The notes beneath the pieces were generated by a model. The model was not told the origin of the DNA. It did no database searches and saw only the letters and a program-made list of their open reading frames with translations. From Rhizobium terricola (lineage in GTDB: Bacteria > Pseudomonadota > Alphaproteobacteria > Rhizobiales > Rhizobiaceae), in assembly GCF_012927355.1 (NCBI RefSeq), contig NZ_JABBGK010000008.1, positions 1 to 64,000 on the forward strand: DNA of 64,000 nucleotides, in the 5' to 3' direction. A program made the translations under genes and the position numbers. The number at the start of each line of letters is the position of its first letter. Positions within the stretch are counted from its first letter, which is position 1. Below are positions 1 through 8,379 of this stretch, piece after piece.

Positions 1-161
1 AGTTCATGAGCCTGCATCCCGGCGACGTCATCTCCACCGGCACACCCCCCGGCGTCGGCATGGGCATGAAGCCGCCCCGTTACCTGAAAGCCGGCGACAC
101 CGTCGAACTCGGAATCCATGGCCTCGGTGCGCAGAGGCAGACGTTCAAGGCCGATATCTGA
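1..161 (+). CDS. Fumarylacetoacetate hydrolase family protein, C-terminal end (partial)
   Basis: The window opens inside this gene; the reading frame starts at base 3 and ends at TGA 159-161. The visible 52 residues contain the FAH-fold C-terminal signature DVISTGTPPGVGMG followed by LKAGDTVELGIHGLG, typical of the family that cleaves or dehydrates 2-keto-3-deoxy acids, 5-oxopent-3-ene-tricarboxylates and related diketo acids. The metal-binding half lies outside the window, so the substrate cannot be judged. It is followed after about 100 bp by a GntR regulator and a sugar-acid dehydratase on the same strand, so a sugar-acid role is the natural inference. Confidence 0.85.
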   Translation, partial: FMSLHPGDVISTGTPPGVGMGMKPPRYLKAGDTVELGIHGLGAQRQTFKADI

Positions 162-225
162 GGACCAGAAGAGGGGGCAGTCACCGGCCCCCTCCATCCG
201 AATTGGCTCTTGGCAGGCCCGCAAA

Positions 226-260
226 CCTATAGTACAGGTTTTTGAAACTTGTAGGATAGG
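226..260. promoter_or_regulatory. 35-bp dyad at the gntR start, probable autoregulatory operator
   Basis: A symmetrical 35-bp element: left arm CCTAT-nn-TACA-n-GTTT, centre TTG (242-244), right arm AAAC-n-TGTA-nn-ATAGG. Thirteen of sixteen arm positions pair. The right arm contains the AGGA ribosome-binding site of the gntR gene and ends at its possible GTG start, so bound repressor would block both promoter clearance and ribosome loading. Seen directly; binding by the downstream GntR protein is inferred. Confidence 0.6.
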
Positions 261-262
261 TG

Positions 263-979
263 ATGAGCAACGTTCATTCTGCAGCGGCGGGTACCGGTGA
301 TCTGGTCACCGGCGCCGTAGCTCACATTTCGACATTGATCCGCGAAGGCGAGCTGAAACCCGGCGACCGCCTTCCCTCGGAGGCGGCGCTGAGCCAGGAA
401 CTGAGAGTTTCGCGCACGGTCGTGCGCGAGGCCCTGCGCTCCCTTGCCGCCCTGCGCCTGATCGACCTCGGCGCCGGCAAGCGCCCGACCGTCGCGGTTC
501 TCGACGACACCTCGATGGCGCTCACCTTCCGCCACGGCCTCTTCACCGACCAGATCGACATCCGGCAACTGCTGGATGCCCGCCGCACGATCGAGGCGCG
601 CACGGCGACCCTCGCCGCTCTGCTCCGCACCGACCGCGAGGCAGCCGAGATCCTCGGGCATGCCCGGGCCATGCAGGACGCCGTCGATCGCCCTGCCCTC
701 GTCATGGAACACGATCTGGCGCTGCACCTCGCGATCGCGCGCGCCTCGCGCAATCCGGTCTTCGCCCTCATCATCGGCGCGATCGAGGGCGTGGTCGTCG
801 AGACCTGGCCGATCGGCTGGAAAAGCCGGGCAAGCGACAACGAGCGCGCAGCAATGAACCGCCTTCACCTCGACCTTGCCGAAGCGATCGCCGAATCCGA
901 TCCGAAAGCCGCTACCGAACTCATGAACCGGCACTTCGACGAGAGCCTGAAGGCACTCGCCGCCGCCGGCCTGCTCTAG
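263..979 (+). CDS. FadR-subfamily GntR transcriptional regulator
   Basis: A 238-residue DNA-binding regulator. The N-terminal winged helix (about residues 15-75) shows the GntR pattern KPGDRLPSEAALSQELRVSR followed by VVREALRSL, and the C-terminal two thirds form the all-helical FCD ligand domain, with MEHDLALHLAIA and a terminal NRHFDESL helix typical of that domain. ATG 263 is preferred because AGGA lies six bases upstream; a GTG at 260 would add one residue. The gene directly precedes an enolase-superfamily dehydratase (20 bp) and a transporter, so it probably controls them in response to a sugar acid or its breakdown product. Confidence 0.9.
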   Translation: MSNVHSAAAGTGDLVTGAVAHISTLIREGELKPGDRLPSEAALSQELRVSRTVVREALRSLAALRLIDLGAGKRPTVAVLDDTSMALTFRHGLFTDQIDIRQLLDARRTIEARTATLAALLRTDREAAEILGHARAMQDAVDRPALVMEHDLALHLAIARASRNPVFALIIGAIEGVVVETWPIGWKSRASDNERAAMNRLHLDLAEAIAESDPKAATELMNRHFDESLKALAAAGLL

Positions 980-998
980 ACCCGAACGGGAGCCCCCG

Positions 999-2201
999 AT
1001 GAAAATCACCCGCCTCGAAACGGTGCGCGTCGCCGAACGCGCCAACCTTCTCTGGCTGCTTGTCCATACCGATGAAGGGCTGACCGGCCTCGGCGAAACT
1101 TTCTTCGGCGCGGAGACCGTGGAAGCCTATATCCACGAATACGTCGCGCCTCGCGTCATCGGCCGGGATCCGCTCGAGATCGACAGGCTTTCGGGCGATC
1201 TCGTCGGCTATGTCGGCTTCCGTTCCTCCGGTGCGGAGGTCCGCGGCAACTCGGCCTTCGACATCGCCCTTTGGGATATCTTCGGCAAGGCGACCAACCA
1301 ACCGATCGCCCAATTGCTCGGCGGTTTCACCCGCCGCGAGATCCGCACCTACAACACCTGTGCCGGCACCGAATACATCAAGAAGGCGACTGGCCAGACC
1401 ACCGCCAATTACGGCCTTTCGACCGGCCGCGACTATGACGACCTGAACGGCTTCCTCCACCGCGCCGACGAGCTTGCCCAGTCCCTGCTCGAGGACGGCA
1501 TCACAGCGATGAAGATATGGCCCTTCGATGCCGCGGCCGAGAAGACACGCGGCCAGTATATTTCGGTGCCCGATCTGAAGGAGGCGCTGAAACCCTTCGA
1601 AAAGATCCGGGCCGCGGTCGGCGACAAGATGGACATCATGGTCGAGTTCCATTCGATGTGGCAGCTCCTGCCGGCGATCCAGATCGCCAAAGCGCTGACA
1701 CCGTACGGGACCTTCTGGCACGAGGATCCGATCAAGATGGACAGCCTCTCCAGCCTCAAGCGCTATGCGGATGCCTCCCCGGCGCCGATCTCCGCTTCCG
1801 AAACGCTTGGAAGCCGCTGGGGCTTTCGCGACTATATCGAGACCGGGGCCGCCGGCGTCGTCATGCTCGACATATCCTGGTGCGGCGGCCTGTCGGAAGC
1901 CCGCAAGATCGCCTCGATGGCGGAAGCCTGGCACCTACCGGTCGCCCCTCACGACTGCACCGGCCCCGTCGTGCTGTGCGCCTCGACCCACCTTTCGCTC
2001 AACGCCCCGAATGCCCTGGTCCAGGAAAGCGTCCGCGCCTTCTACCGAACCTGGTATCGCGATCTTGTGACCGCCCTTCCCGAAGTGAAGAACGGCATGA
2101 TAACGGTGCCGCCCGGCCCCGGTCTCGGCATGGAGCTCAACCCCGAACTCGAACGCGCCTTCACGGTTTCCCGAAGGGTCTCCGACGCGGCGAGCCTTTG
2201 A
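999..2201 (+). CDS. Mandelate racemase/muconate lactonizing enzyme family acid-sugar dehydratase
   Basis: A 400-residue enolase-superfamily protein of the usual family length. Metal ligands are visible as three acidic residues spaced by 26 (E216 in IMVEFH, E242 in WHEDPI, E268 in SASETLG). The second beta-strand has K172-I-W174, so only the first lysine of the usual KxK base motif is kept, and H318 (APHDCTG) is a likely acid/base on the opposite face, as in gluconate, galactonate or mannonate dehydratases. It probably removes water from an aldonic acid to give a 2-keto-3-deoxy acid. It lies behind the GntR gene and before a DMT transporter in the same direction. The exact substrate is not readable from sequence alone. 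Confidence 0.85.
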   Translation: MKITRLETVRVAERANLLWLLVHTDEGLTGLGETFFGAETVEAYIHEYVAPRVIGRDPLEIDRLSGDLVGYVGFRSSGAEVRGNSAFDIALWDIFGKATNQPIAQLLGGFTRREIRTYNTCAGTEYIKKATGQTTANYGLSTGRDYDDLNGFLHRADELAQSLLEDGITAMKIWPFDAAAEKTRGQYISVPDLKEALKPFEKIRAAVGDKMDIMVEFHSMWQLLPAIQIAKALTPYGTFWHEDPIKMDSLSSLKRYADASPAPISASETLGSRWGFRDYIETGAAGVVMLDISWCGGLSEARKIASMAEAWHLPVAPHDCTGPVVLCASTHLSLNAPNALVQESVRAFYRTWYRDLVTALPEVKNGMITVPPGPGLGMELNPELERAFTVSRRVSDAASL

Positions 2202-2230
2202 GAGCCGAAGGCTCCGCAAGTGATGAGGAT

Positions 2231-3157
2231 ATGATGGCAGACAATACCCGGATGATTTCGACCGCCGGTCGCCTCGGCGCCTTCGCCGGGCCGGCGACCA
2301 TGCTGCTCGGCATGTTCATGTTCGCGCTGAACGACGCCATGGGCAAATGGCTGGTGGCGAACTACGGCCTCGGCCAGGTCGTGCTGATCCGCTCCATCGC
2401 GGCGCTGCTGATCCTTGCCCCGTTCCTCTGGCGCGCCGGCTGGAAGCCGATCGTCGAGGCAGAGCGGCCGCTGATGCAGGCGGCACGTGTGCTCTTTTCG
2501 ACCATGGAAGTGTTCTGCTTCTACTATGCCGTCATGTACCTGCCCCTCGCGGACGTCATGACCTATTGGCTGGCGGCCCCCATCTATGTCGCGGCCGCCT
2601 CGCCGCTCCTGCTTGGTGAGAAAGTCGGCTGGCGGAGATGGACGGCGATCTGCATCGGCTTCGTGGGGGTCATCATCACGCTGGAGCCGTCGAGCGCCAT
2701 GTTCACCATGCCCGCGATCATCTCGATCGTCGGCACCTTCGCCTTTGCCTTCATGCTGCTCTCCGGTCGCAGCCTGCGCGGCACGCCCGACAAGACCCTC
2801 GTGCTCTTCCAACTGCTGGGCGCAGGTCTTGCAGGCCTTGCCTTCGCCCCATTCGACTGGACACCACTCACGTCGCCGTCGGAACTGTCGCTGCTTTGCC
2901 TCCTCGGCGTCGTGGCTATGGGCGCACACATGCTGGTCAATCGTGCGCTGAAGATTTCGGACGCGGCGACCGTCGCGCCGCTGCAGTACACGCTCCTGCT
3001 CTGGGCGATCATCTTCGGCTGGATGTTCTTCGGCGATATCCCGCGTCTCACCATGCTGTTCGGTGCCGCGCTGATCGTCGGCTCGGGCATGTTCATCTTC
3101 TTCCGCGAACAGCAGTTGAAGAAGCGCCAGCCGGACAGGCCTCTCGACGTGCCGTGA
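2231..3157 (+). CDS. DMT superfamily (EamA domain) transporter
   Basis: A 308-residue inner-membrane protein with about ten hydrophobic segments arranged as two EamA repeats, beginning with FAGPATMLLGMFMFALND and ending in a lysine-rich cytosolic tail. Start chosen at ATG 2231, with GAGG just upstream; an upstream extension in the same frame lies inside the dehydratase gene and is not credible. The 29-bp gap to the dehydratase suggests co-transcription. The family exports or imports small metabolites, including amino acids and nucleosides; here the cargo may be the sugar acid or a product. An intrinsic terminator follows at 3187. Confidence 0.85.
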   Translation: MMADNTRMISTAGRLGAFAGPATMLLGMFMFALNDAMGKWLVANYGLGQVVLIRSIAALLILAPFLWRAGWKPIVEAERPLMQAARVLFSTMEVFCFYYAVMYLPLADVMTYWLAAPIYVAAASPLLLGEKVGWRRWTAICIGFVGVIITLEPSSAMFTMPAIISIVGTFAFAFMLLSGRSLRGTPDKTLVLFQLLGAGLAGLAFAPFDWTPLTSPSELSLLCLLGVVAMGAHMLVNRALKISDAATVAPLQYTLLLWAIIFGWMFFGDIPRLTMLFGAALIVGSGMFIFFREQQLKKRQPDRPLDVP

Positions 3158-3186
3158 GCCAGGCGAGTTAGGATCTGGGTACAAGA

Positions 3187-3213
3187 GGCCGCTTCAACGA
3201 AGCGGCCTTTTCT
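3187..3213 (+). terminator. Intrinsic terminator after the DMT transporter gene
   Basis: A perfect 9-bp stem GGCCGCTTC/GAAGCGGCC with a 3-base AAC loop, followed by TTTTCTG. It closes the rightward transcript 30 bp after the transporter stop codon. Confidence 0.85.
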
Positions 3214-3291
3214 GTTTACGTTTGCTAAGCCCGCGACGTGATTCCGTTCCTCGCACCTTATCCGATGCCACCCAATGGCCTGAAGCCCACG

Positions 3292-3321
3292 AAAAAAGCC
3301 CGCGGCGACGGCCACGGGCTT
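3292..3321 (-). terminator. Intrinsic terminator for the leftward TRAP operon
   Basis: Read on the minus strand, AGCCCGTGG pairs with CCGCGGGCT (one G-T wobble) around a short loop and is followed by TTTTTTC. It lies about 60 bp beyond the dctP stop codon. Confidence 0.8.
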
Positions 3322-3382
3322 TCTCCTCTTGAGCGCGGCCGCGAAGGAGCACGGCTGCATCTCTGCGGTATTCGGTGAAGGC

Positions 3383-4387
3383 TTACTTACGGATCTCGGC
3401 GAGCTCAGCGAGGATGCCGTCGACAACGTCGGCGCCGATTTCAGCCTTGTGCTTTTCGTAGACCACCATCGACTTTTCGCGGATGCGGGTCTGCTCTTCA
3501 GGGGACAGAACGTTGACCTCGAGGCCGGCAGCCTTGATCTTCTCCAGCGACTTCTTGTTCAGATCGGCGATGACCTTGCGCTCGACGTCGCGACCGACAA
3601 CGGCACATTCGCGCAGTGCTGCCTGTTCTTCGGGCGTGTAGGTGTCGAAGATCGCCTTGGAGAACAGGAACAGGAACGGCGTGTAGGCGTGGTTGGTCTC
3701 GGTAACGTACTTCTGCACTTCGAAGAACTTCGAGGTGTCGATCGTCACATAGGGGTTTTCCTGGGCGTCGATGGTCTTGGTTTCAAGCGCCGAGAAGACT
3801 TCGCCGAAGGCCATCGGGGTGGCGTTGGCGCCAAGGTTCTGGAAGGTGTCGAGGAACACGTTGTTCTGCATGACGCGAACCTTCATGCCTTCGAAGTCTT
3901 CCCACTTGGTGACCGGGCGAACCGAGTTCGACAGGTTGCGGAAGCCGTTTTCCCAGTAAGCCAGGTTGACGAGGCCGACGGCAGCCATCTTCTCGTTCAT
4001 CATGTCGCCGAACTTGCCGTCGAGAACCTTGTAGGCTTCCTCGGCATTGGCGAACAGGAACGGCAGGTCGAACACGCCGAGCGCCGGCTCGATGCCGACC
4101 AGCGGCGAGGACGAGGTGACGACGGCTTCCTGGACGCCCGAACGCAGCGCCTGGGTTGCCTGCAGGTCACCGCCGAGCGCGCCGCCCCAGAAAGCGGTCA
4201 GCTTCAGCTTGCCGCCGGACTTGGTGTCGAGGCATTCCTGCATGGCCTTGATGCCGTTGCCGACCGGATGGTCGGCATTGATACCGTTCGAGACGCGGAT
4301 GTTACGGTCGTTGAACTCGGCGAAGGCCGGAGCGGCGGCCGAGCAGGCAAAGGCGATGGCGGTGGTGGTGAGTAGAAGCTTTCTCAT
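3383..4387 (-). CDS. dctP: TRAP transporter substrate-binding protein, DctP family
   Basis: A 334-residue periplasmic solute receptor. Residues 1-23 form a Sec signal peptide ending AFA before EFNDRN. The family hallmarks are present: HPVGNGIKAMQECLDTKSGGKL, GVFDLPFLFANAEEAY, and the binding-site region GMKVRVMQNNVF with the conserved arginine that contacts the ligand carboxylate, then NPYVTIDTSKFFEVQKYV. The start has GGGAGGA six bases upstream. It is the last gene of the leftward group FAH enzyme-dctQ-dctM-dctP. Because the leading gene is a sugar-acid type FAH enzyme, the ligand is probably an aldonic or keto-deoxy acid, not a C4-dicarboxylate. Confidence 0.93.
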   Translation of the reverse strand: MRKLLLTTTAIAFACSAAAPAFAEFNDRNIRVSNGINADHPVGNGIKAMQECLDTKSGGKLKLTAFWGGALGGDLQATQALRSGVQEAVVTSSSPLVGIEPALGVFDLPFLFANAEEAYKVLDGKFGDMMNEKMAAVGLVNLAYWENGFRNLSNSVRPVTKWEDFEGMKVRVMQNNVFLDTFQNLGANATPMAFGEVFSALETKTIDAQENPYVTIDTSKFFEVQKYVTETNHAYTPFLFLFSKAIFDTYTPEEQAALRECAVVGRDVERKVIADLNKKSLEKIKAAGLEVNVLSPEEQTRIREKSMVVYEKHKAEIGADVVDGILAELAEIRK

Positions 4388-4435
4388 AGTATCCTCCCAA
4401 GGACGGTTGATTGAGCAGGTTGATGGGTCAGTCCA

Positions 4436-5713
4436 TCACCGCAGCCACTGCGCGGGCACGGTGATGATTTCGGGAAACAGCACGAACAGCATCAGGAGTG
4501 CCGTCTGGGCCAGCAGGAACGGCACGATACCGGTGACGACCTTGCCGAGCGGCACGCGGCCGACGCCGCTGACGACATTGAGCACGACGCCCACTGGCGG
4601 CGTGATCAGGCCGATGCAGCAGTTCATGATAAACATGACGCCGAAGTAGATCGGGTCGACGCCCGCCTGCTTGATGATCGGCATCAGAACCGGCGTCAGG
4701 ATCAGGATGGTCGGCGTCAGGTCGAGCGCGGTGCCGACGATCAGGATGAGGATCATGATCGCGAAGACCAACAGTTTCGGACGGTCGATCAGCGGCTCGA
4801 TGTAGCTGGTGATCTCGGCCGGAATGTTGGCGGCGGTGATGAGCCATGCCGAGACAAGCGCGGCGCAGACCAGGAACATGATGACAGACGTGGTCTTGGC
4901 GGCCTGCAGGATCACGTGCGGCAGATCGCGCGGTTTCAGCTCGCGATAGATCACCATGCCGACGAACAGCGCGTAGAAGGCGGCGATGACGGCGGCCTCG
5001 GTCGGGGTCACCACGCCAGCCTTGATGCCGCCGAGGATGATCACCGGCATGCCGAGCGCCCAGGCTGCGCGACCCGTGGCGTTGATGCGCGCCGACATCG
5101 GTGCCTTTGGTAGCGGCTGGATATTGTCCTTGCGAACCACAAACTGCCAGGTCACGATCAGCGACAGCCCCATCAAGAGACCCGGCACGATGCCGGCCAT
5201 GAACAGCTGGGTGATCGACACGTTGGCCGATACGCCGAAGACGATGAAGGCCATCGACGGCGGGATGACCGGTGCGATGATGCCACCCGAAGCGATCAGG
5301 CCGGCGGAGCGCGGCACGTTGTAGCCGGCCTTCGCCATCATCGGGATGAGGATCGCGGCAAGCGCCGCGGTGTCGGCGGCGGCCGAGCCGGAAATCGAGG
5401 CCATGATCACGGCAGCCATGATCGCGACGATGCCGAGCCCGCCACGGATATGGCCGACGCAGGCGATCGCGAATTCGATGATGCGCTTGGACAGGCCGCC
5501 CGAGTTCATCAGTTCACCAGCCAAAACGAAGAACGGAATTGCCAGCAACGTGAAGGTGTCGGCACCGATGATCATGTTCTGAGCGATGATCTGGCTGTTG
5601 AACATCCCCATGAACCACATGAGGACGACACCGCAGAACATCAGGGCGAAGGCGACGGGAACACCGATCGCCATGGCGCTGAGCAGGGAGGCGATGAAGA
5701 CGAGAAGGGTCAT
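4436..5713 (-). CDS. dctM: TRAP transporter large permease, DctM family
   Basis: A 425-residue inner-membrane protein of standard DctM length with about twelve hydrophobic segments. Diagnostic stretches include AIPFFVLAGELMNSGGLSKR, GGLGIVAIMAAVIMASISGS and VVTPTEAAVIAAFYALFVG. It forms the ion-driven translocation channel with the small DctQ subunit. Its ATG overlaps the dctQ stop by one base (TGATG), so the two are translationally coupled. The substrate is set by the DctP protein encoded 48 bp downstream. Confidence 0.95.
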   Translation of the reverse strand: MTLLVFIASLLSAMAIGVPVAFALMFCGVVLMWFMGMFNSQIIAQNMIIGADTFTLLAIPFFVLAGELMNSGGLSKRIIEFAIACVGHIRGGLGIVAIMAAVIMASISGSAAADTAALAAILIPMMAKAGYNVPRSAGLIASGGIIAPVIPPSMAFIVFGVSANVSITQLFMAGIVPGLLMGLSLIVTWQFVVRKDNIQPLPKAPMSARINATGRAAWALGMPVIILGGIKAGVVTPTEAAVIAAFYALFVGMVIYRELKPRDLPHVILQAAKTTSVIMFLVCAALVSAWLITAANIPAEITSYIEPLIDRPKLLVFAIMILILIVGTALDLTPTILILTPVLMPIIKQAGVDPIYFGVMFIMNCCIGLITPPVGVVLNVVSGVGRVPLGKVVTGIVPFLLAQTALLMLFVLFPEIITVPAQWLR

Positions 5714-6246
5714 CAGCTACGCTCCACCAGATGCTCGATGGACATGTTTTCGCCCGCGAAGGCCGCCAATTCCTCCTCGGTCACGCGACCGGTCAGAATA
5801 CGGATGAGGCGCTCGACGGCGATCAGGATACAGCCAGCGCCGGTGAAGAAGCCGATACCGTAGACGAAACCCATGGACAGGCCGGTCACCGGGGCGCTCA
5901 TGCTCCAATTGATCGGAAACTGTTTCCAGGTTCCCCAGAAGAAGATCGCCGACACGCCGATAATCACGATGTTGCTGAGCGCCATGCAGATCACGCGCCC
6001 CTTGCGTCCAAGCATCGCCACCAAGGTTTCGACACCCATGTGCCCATGTTCACGAAACGCCACGACAGCGCCGATGAAGGTCAGCCAGACGAAGAAATAG
6101 CGCGCCATCTCATCCGAGACGGTCAGGCCGGAATTCATGGTGTAACGCATCACCACATTGATGAAGACCATGACGGCCATGCCCGCCAGAAGCAGGATCA
6201 GCAGGTACTCCAGAACCTTGTAGAAAAGATCGACTAGTTTTTGCAC
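5713..6246 (-). CDS. dctQ: TRAP transporter small permease, DctQ family
   Basis: A 177-residue protein with four membrane segments, the family arrangement, including FVWLTFIGAVVAFREHGHMGVETLV, which carries the conserved REHGHMGVE motif. GTG start at 6246 preceded by GGGGAGGA at good spacing. It pairs with DctM in the membrane and lies 19 bp after the FAH-family gene, within the same leftward transcript. Confidence 0.93.
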   Translation of the reverse strand: MQKLVDLFYKVLEYLLILLLAGMAVMVFINVVMRYTMNSGLTVSDEMARYFFVWLTFIGAVVAFREHGHMGVETLVAMLGRKGRVICMALSNIVIIGVSAIFFWGTWKQFPINWSMSAPVTGLSMGFVYGIGFFTGAGCILIAVERLIRILTGRVTEEELAAFAGENMSIEHLVERS

Positions 6247-6265
6247 GTGTTCCTCCCCGCCTCGT

Positions 6266-7453
6266 TCACAAGAGGCCGCGCTGGGCGAGATTTTTCATGA
6301 GGGCCCCGATGCCGAAGGTCCATTCCGGGCAGGCGTCGCTGCGCTGAACCCAGTTGACCAGACGTCCGAGCTTCGGCGTGGCGATCTCGACCCGGTCGCC
6401 AAGCTCATGGGTGAAGCCCTTGCCCGCGCCGCGGCGGTCCTTCACAGGCGCGAACATCGTGCCGAGAAACAGCACGGCGCCGTCCGGATATTGGTGATTG
6501 CGGTTCATCAGCTGGCGGGCCAGTTCCGCCGGCTTGCGGCTGATCGCCTCCATCGGGCTTTCACCGGTCATCTCGAAGCCGTCCTCGCCCTCGACGAGAA
6601 GCGAAACACGCACGCGACCGAGATCTTCGAGCGTGAAGCCGTTGTCGAACAGCCGGATGAACGGACCGATCGCGCAGGAGGCGTTGTTGTCCTTCGCCTT
6701 GCCGAGCAGCAGTGCCGAACGGCCTTCGACGTCGCGCAGGTTGACGTCGTTTCCGAGCGTCGCGCCGACAATCTCCCCGCTCGAACGGAGCACGAGCACC
6801 ACTTCGGGCTCGGGATTGTTCCATTCGGAGATCGGGTGGATGCCGACCAGCGCCCCGCAGCCGACGGCAGACATCGGCTGGGCCTTGGTGAAGATTTCCG
6901 CATCCGGGCCGATACCGACCTCGAGATACTGGGACCAGAGGTTCATGTCCTGAAGCAGCGCCTTGACACGGGCGGCCTGTTCCGAACCCGCGACGACGCC
7001 ACGAAGGCTATCGCCGAGCACGGGTGCGAGACGCTTGCGAATTTCGAGCGCACGAGAGGAATCGCCCTTGGCCTGTTCCTCGATCACGCGCTCCAGCATG
7101 CTGTCCGCGAATGTCACGCCAGCGGCCTTGATCGCCTGGAGATCGACCGGCGCCAGAAGTTCTCCGGCATCGCCCGACAGGAAATCATCCACCGAACCGA
7201 ATTCGGCAAGATCGCCCGCAGCCTTCAGGCGGGCGGCGATGCCGTCGATTTCGAGAAGCGACGAGACGGTGGGCGAGATCGGCGAAAGGTCGAGAAGGCG
7301 GCCGTTTCTAACCATCACGGGGCACGGGCCGTTGGCCGCTTTGGACCAGACGCGACCGATCAGAAGCGCCTCGGCGGCGTCCTCCGGCAAAATCTTCACG
7401 GCATGCAGCGAATGCTTGGAACCCAAGTCCACCCTCCCTCGTTCTGAACGCAA
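6266..7453 (-). CDS. FAH-family 2-keto-3-deoxy-sugar-acid dehydratase-like enzyme
   Basis: About 395 residues, the long form of the FAH superfamily. The second half carries the catalytic fold: NNPEPEVVLVL, then GNDVNLRDVEGRSALLLGKAKDNN, FTHELGDRVEIATPKLG near the end. This architecture matches the 2-keto-3-deoxy-pentonate dehydratases of the Caulobacter XylX type, which make 2-ketoglutarate semialdehyde; the match is by recall of family features. Two starts are possible: TTG 7453 (GGAGG seven bases upstream) and TTG 7426 (GGGAGG six bases upstream); the conserved part begins after the second. First gene of the dctQMP operon, with an inverted repeat at 7481 just upstream. Confidence 0.8.
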   Translation of the reverse strand: MRSERGRVDLGSKHSLHAVKILPEDAAEALLIGRVWSKAANGPCPVMVRNGRLLDLSPISPTVSSLLEIDGIAARLKAAGDLAEFGSVDDFLSGDAGELLAPVDLQAIKAAGVTFADSMLERVIEEQAKGDSSRALEIRKRLAPVLGDSLRGVVAGSEQAARVKALLQDMNLWSQYLEVGIGPDAEIFTKAQPMSAVGCGALVGIHPISEWNNPEPEVVLVLRSSGEIVGATLGNDVNLRDVEGRSALLLGKAKDNNASCAIGPFIRLFDNGFTLEDLGRVRVSLLVEGEDGFEMTGESPMEAISRKPAELARQLMNRNHQYPDGAVLFLGTMFAPVKDRRGAGKGFTHELGDRVEIATPKLGRLVNWVQRSDACPEWTFGIGALMKNLAQRGLL

Positions 7454-7480
7454 GATGCGCCCTCCAGCACTCTTGCCGTA

Positions 7481-7499
7481 TTGTCAGGATGTCTGACAA
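7481..7499. promoter_or_regulatory. Inverted repeat, probable GntR operator for the FAH-TRAP operon
   Basis: Perfect arms TTGTCAG and CTGACAA separated by GATGT; the right part also holds the 9-bp palindrome TGTCTGACA. It lies 28-55 bp upstream of the FAH-family gene starts. The same core GTTRTCAGAC occurs at 9929 and 17289, both in front of genes next to FadR-type regulators. Binding is inferred. Confidence 0.6.
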
Positions 7500-7627
7500 C
7501 GTAACTTACAACGTTTTAGTCATACTTTTTGCCACTGTCCAGCGCGTAAAATAGCAGCCTGTGAAAAACCCCTTCCGGCTTGTGCAGCCAGTCGCGGGAT
7601 ACTTCACCCTCGGACCGAGGAGCGACC

Positions 7628-8344
7628 TCAGTCGGTCTCGAGCGTCAGATCGAGGCGTCCAGCGGCGCCAAGCAGATGATGCTTCATCGCCTCGCGCGCC
7701 TTCTGCGGAACCCGGCCGGCGATCGCGTCACGGATCGCCACATGTTCCGCAATCGTCACCTCGACGATCTCCTCGAGAACCGCCGTTGCCCGCGCCGCGT
7801 TGATCGCCAGGCTTATACGCTCGGCGATAAAACCGATGAACAGCGAGAAATACTCGTTGCCGGTGGCGGCGGCGACCGCGCGATGAAAGGCAAGGTCGGC
7901 GACGATCCCCTGGTCCGTCCACTTGTCCGCCCCGGTCATGGCGGCAAGCGTCTCATCGAGCTTGGCGAGGTCGGCGTCGGTGTGGTGAATGGCGGCCAGA
8001 CCGGCAGCCTCGATCTCCAACGGCATGCGCAGCTGGAAAAGGTCACGAAAGCTCGCCCTGTCGTGCAGGTCGTCCTGCTCGATGCGGATCGACTGGCGGG
8101 CCTGCAGCTCGGTGGCGAAAGCCCCCACACCTTGCCGCGTTTCGACGAGGCCTTCGTTTCGAAGCTGGGCGATTGCCTCGCGCACCACCGACCGGCTGAC
8201 GCCGAAACTGTTGGCGAGGAAATGCTCCGTCGGCAATTTCTCACCGGGCAGGATGCGCCCCTCCGCGATCTCCCGACCGATCTGCGCGGCAATACGCGCA
8301 GGCAGATGCTCGCCGCGCCTGATCTGACCGAAATCCACCGACAT
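7628..8344 (-). CDS. FadR-subfamily GntR transcriptional regulator
   Basis: A 238-residue regulator. HTH at about residues 10-75 (RIAAQIGREIAEGRILPGEKLPTE, then FGVSRSVVREAIAQLRNEGLVETRQG) and an FCD domain with DLAFHRAVAAATGNEYF and a final MKHHLLGAAGRL helix. Start at ATG 8344; a longer frame continues upstream into the oxidase gene but the conserved domain starts here. It follows the FAD oxidase gene by 35 bp on the same strand, so both are probably driven from the divergent promoter at 9.8-10.0 kb. Its likely targets are the two related palindromes at 7481 and 9924. Confidence 0.88.
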   Translation of the reverse strand: MSVDFGQIRRGEHLPARIAAQIGREIAEGRILPGEKLPTEHFLANSFGVSRSVVREAIAQLRNEGLVETRQGVGAFATELQARQSIRIEQDDLHDRASFRDLFQLRMPLEIEAAGLAAIHHTDADLAKLDETLAAMTGADKWTDQGIVADLAFHRAVAAATGNEYFSLFIGFIAERISLAINAARATAVLEEIVEVTIAEHVAIRDAIAGRVPQKAREAMKHHLLGAAGRLDLTLETD

Positions 8345-8379
8345 TCCGTCCCGTTCTCCTGAGATCCCCCGGCGGTTTT

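Noticed and set aside
1517-2230. An upstream extension of the DMT transporter frame inside the enolase-family gene
   Set aside because: The extra 238 residues are an out-of-frame reading of the dehydratase; the transporter fold begins after ATG 2231, which has its own ribosome-binding site.
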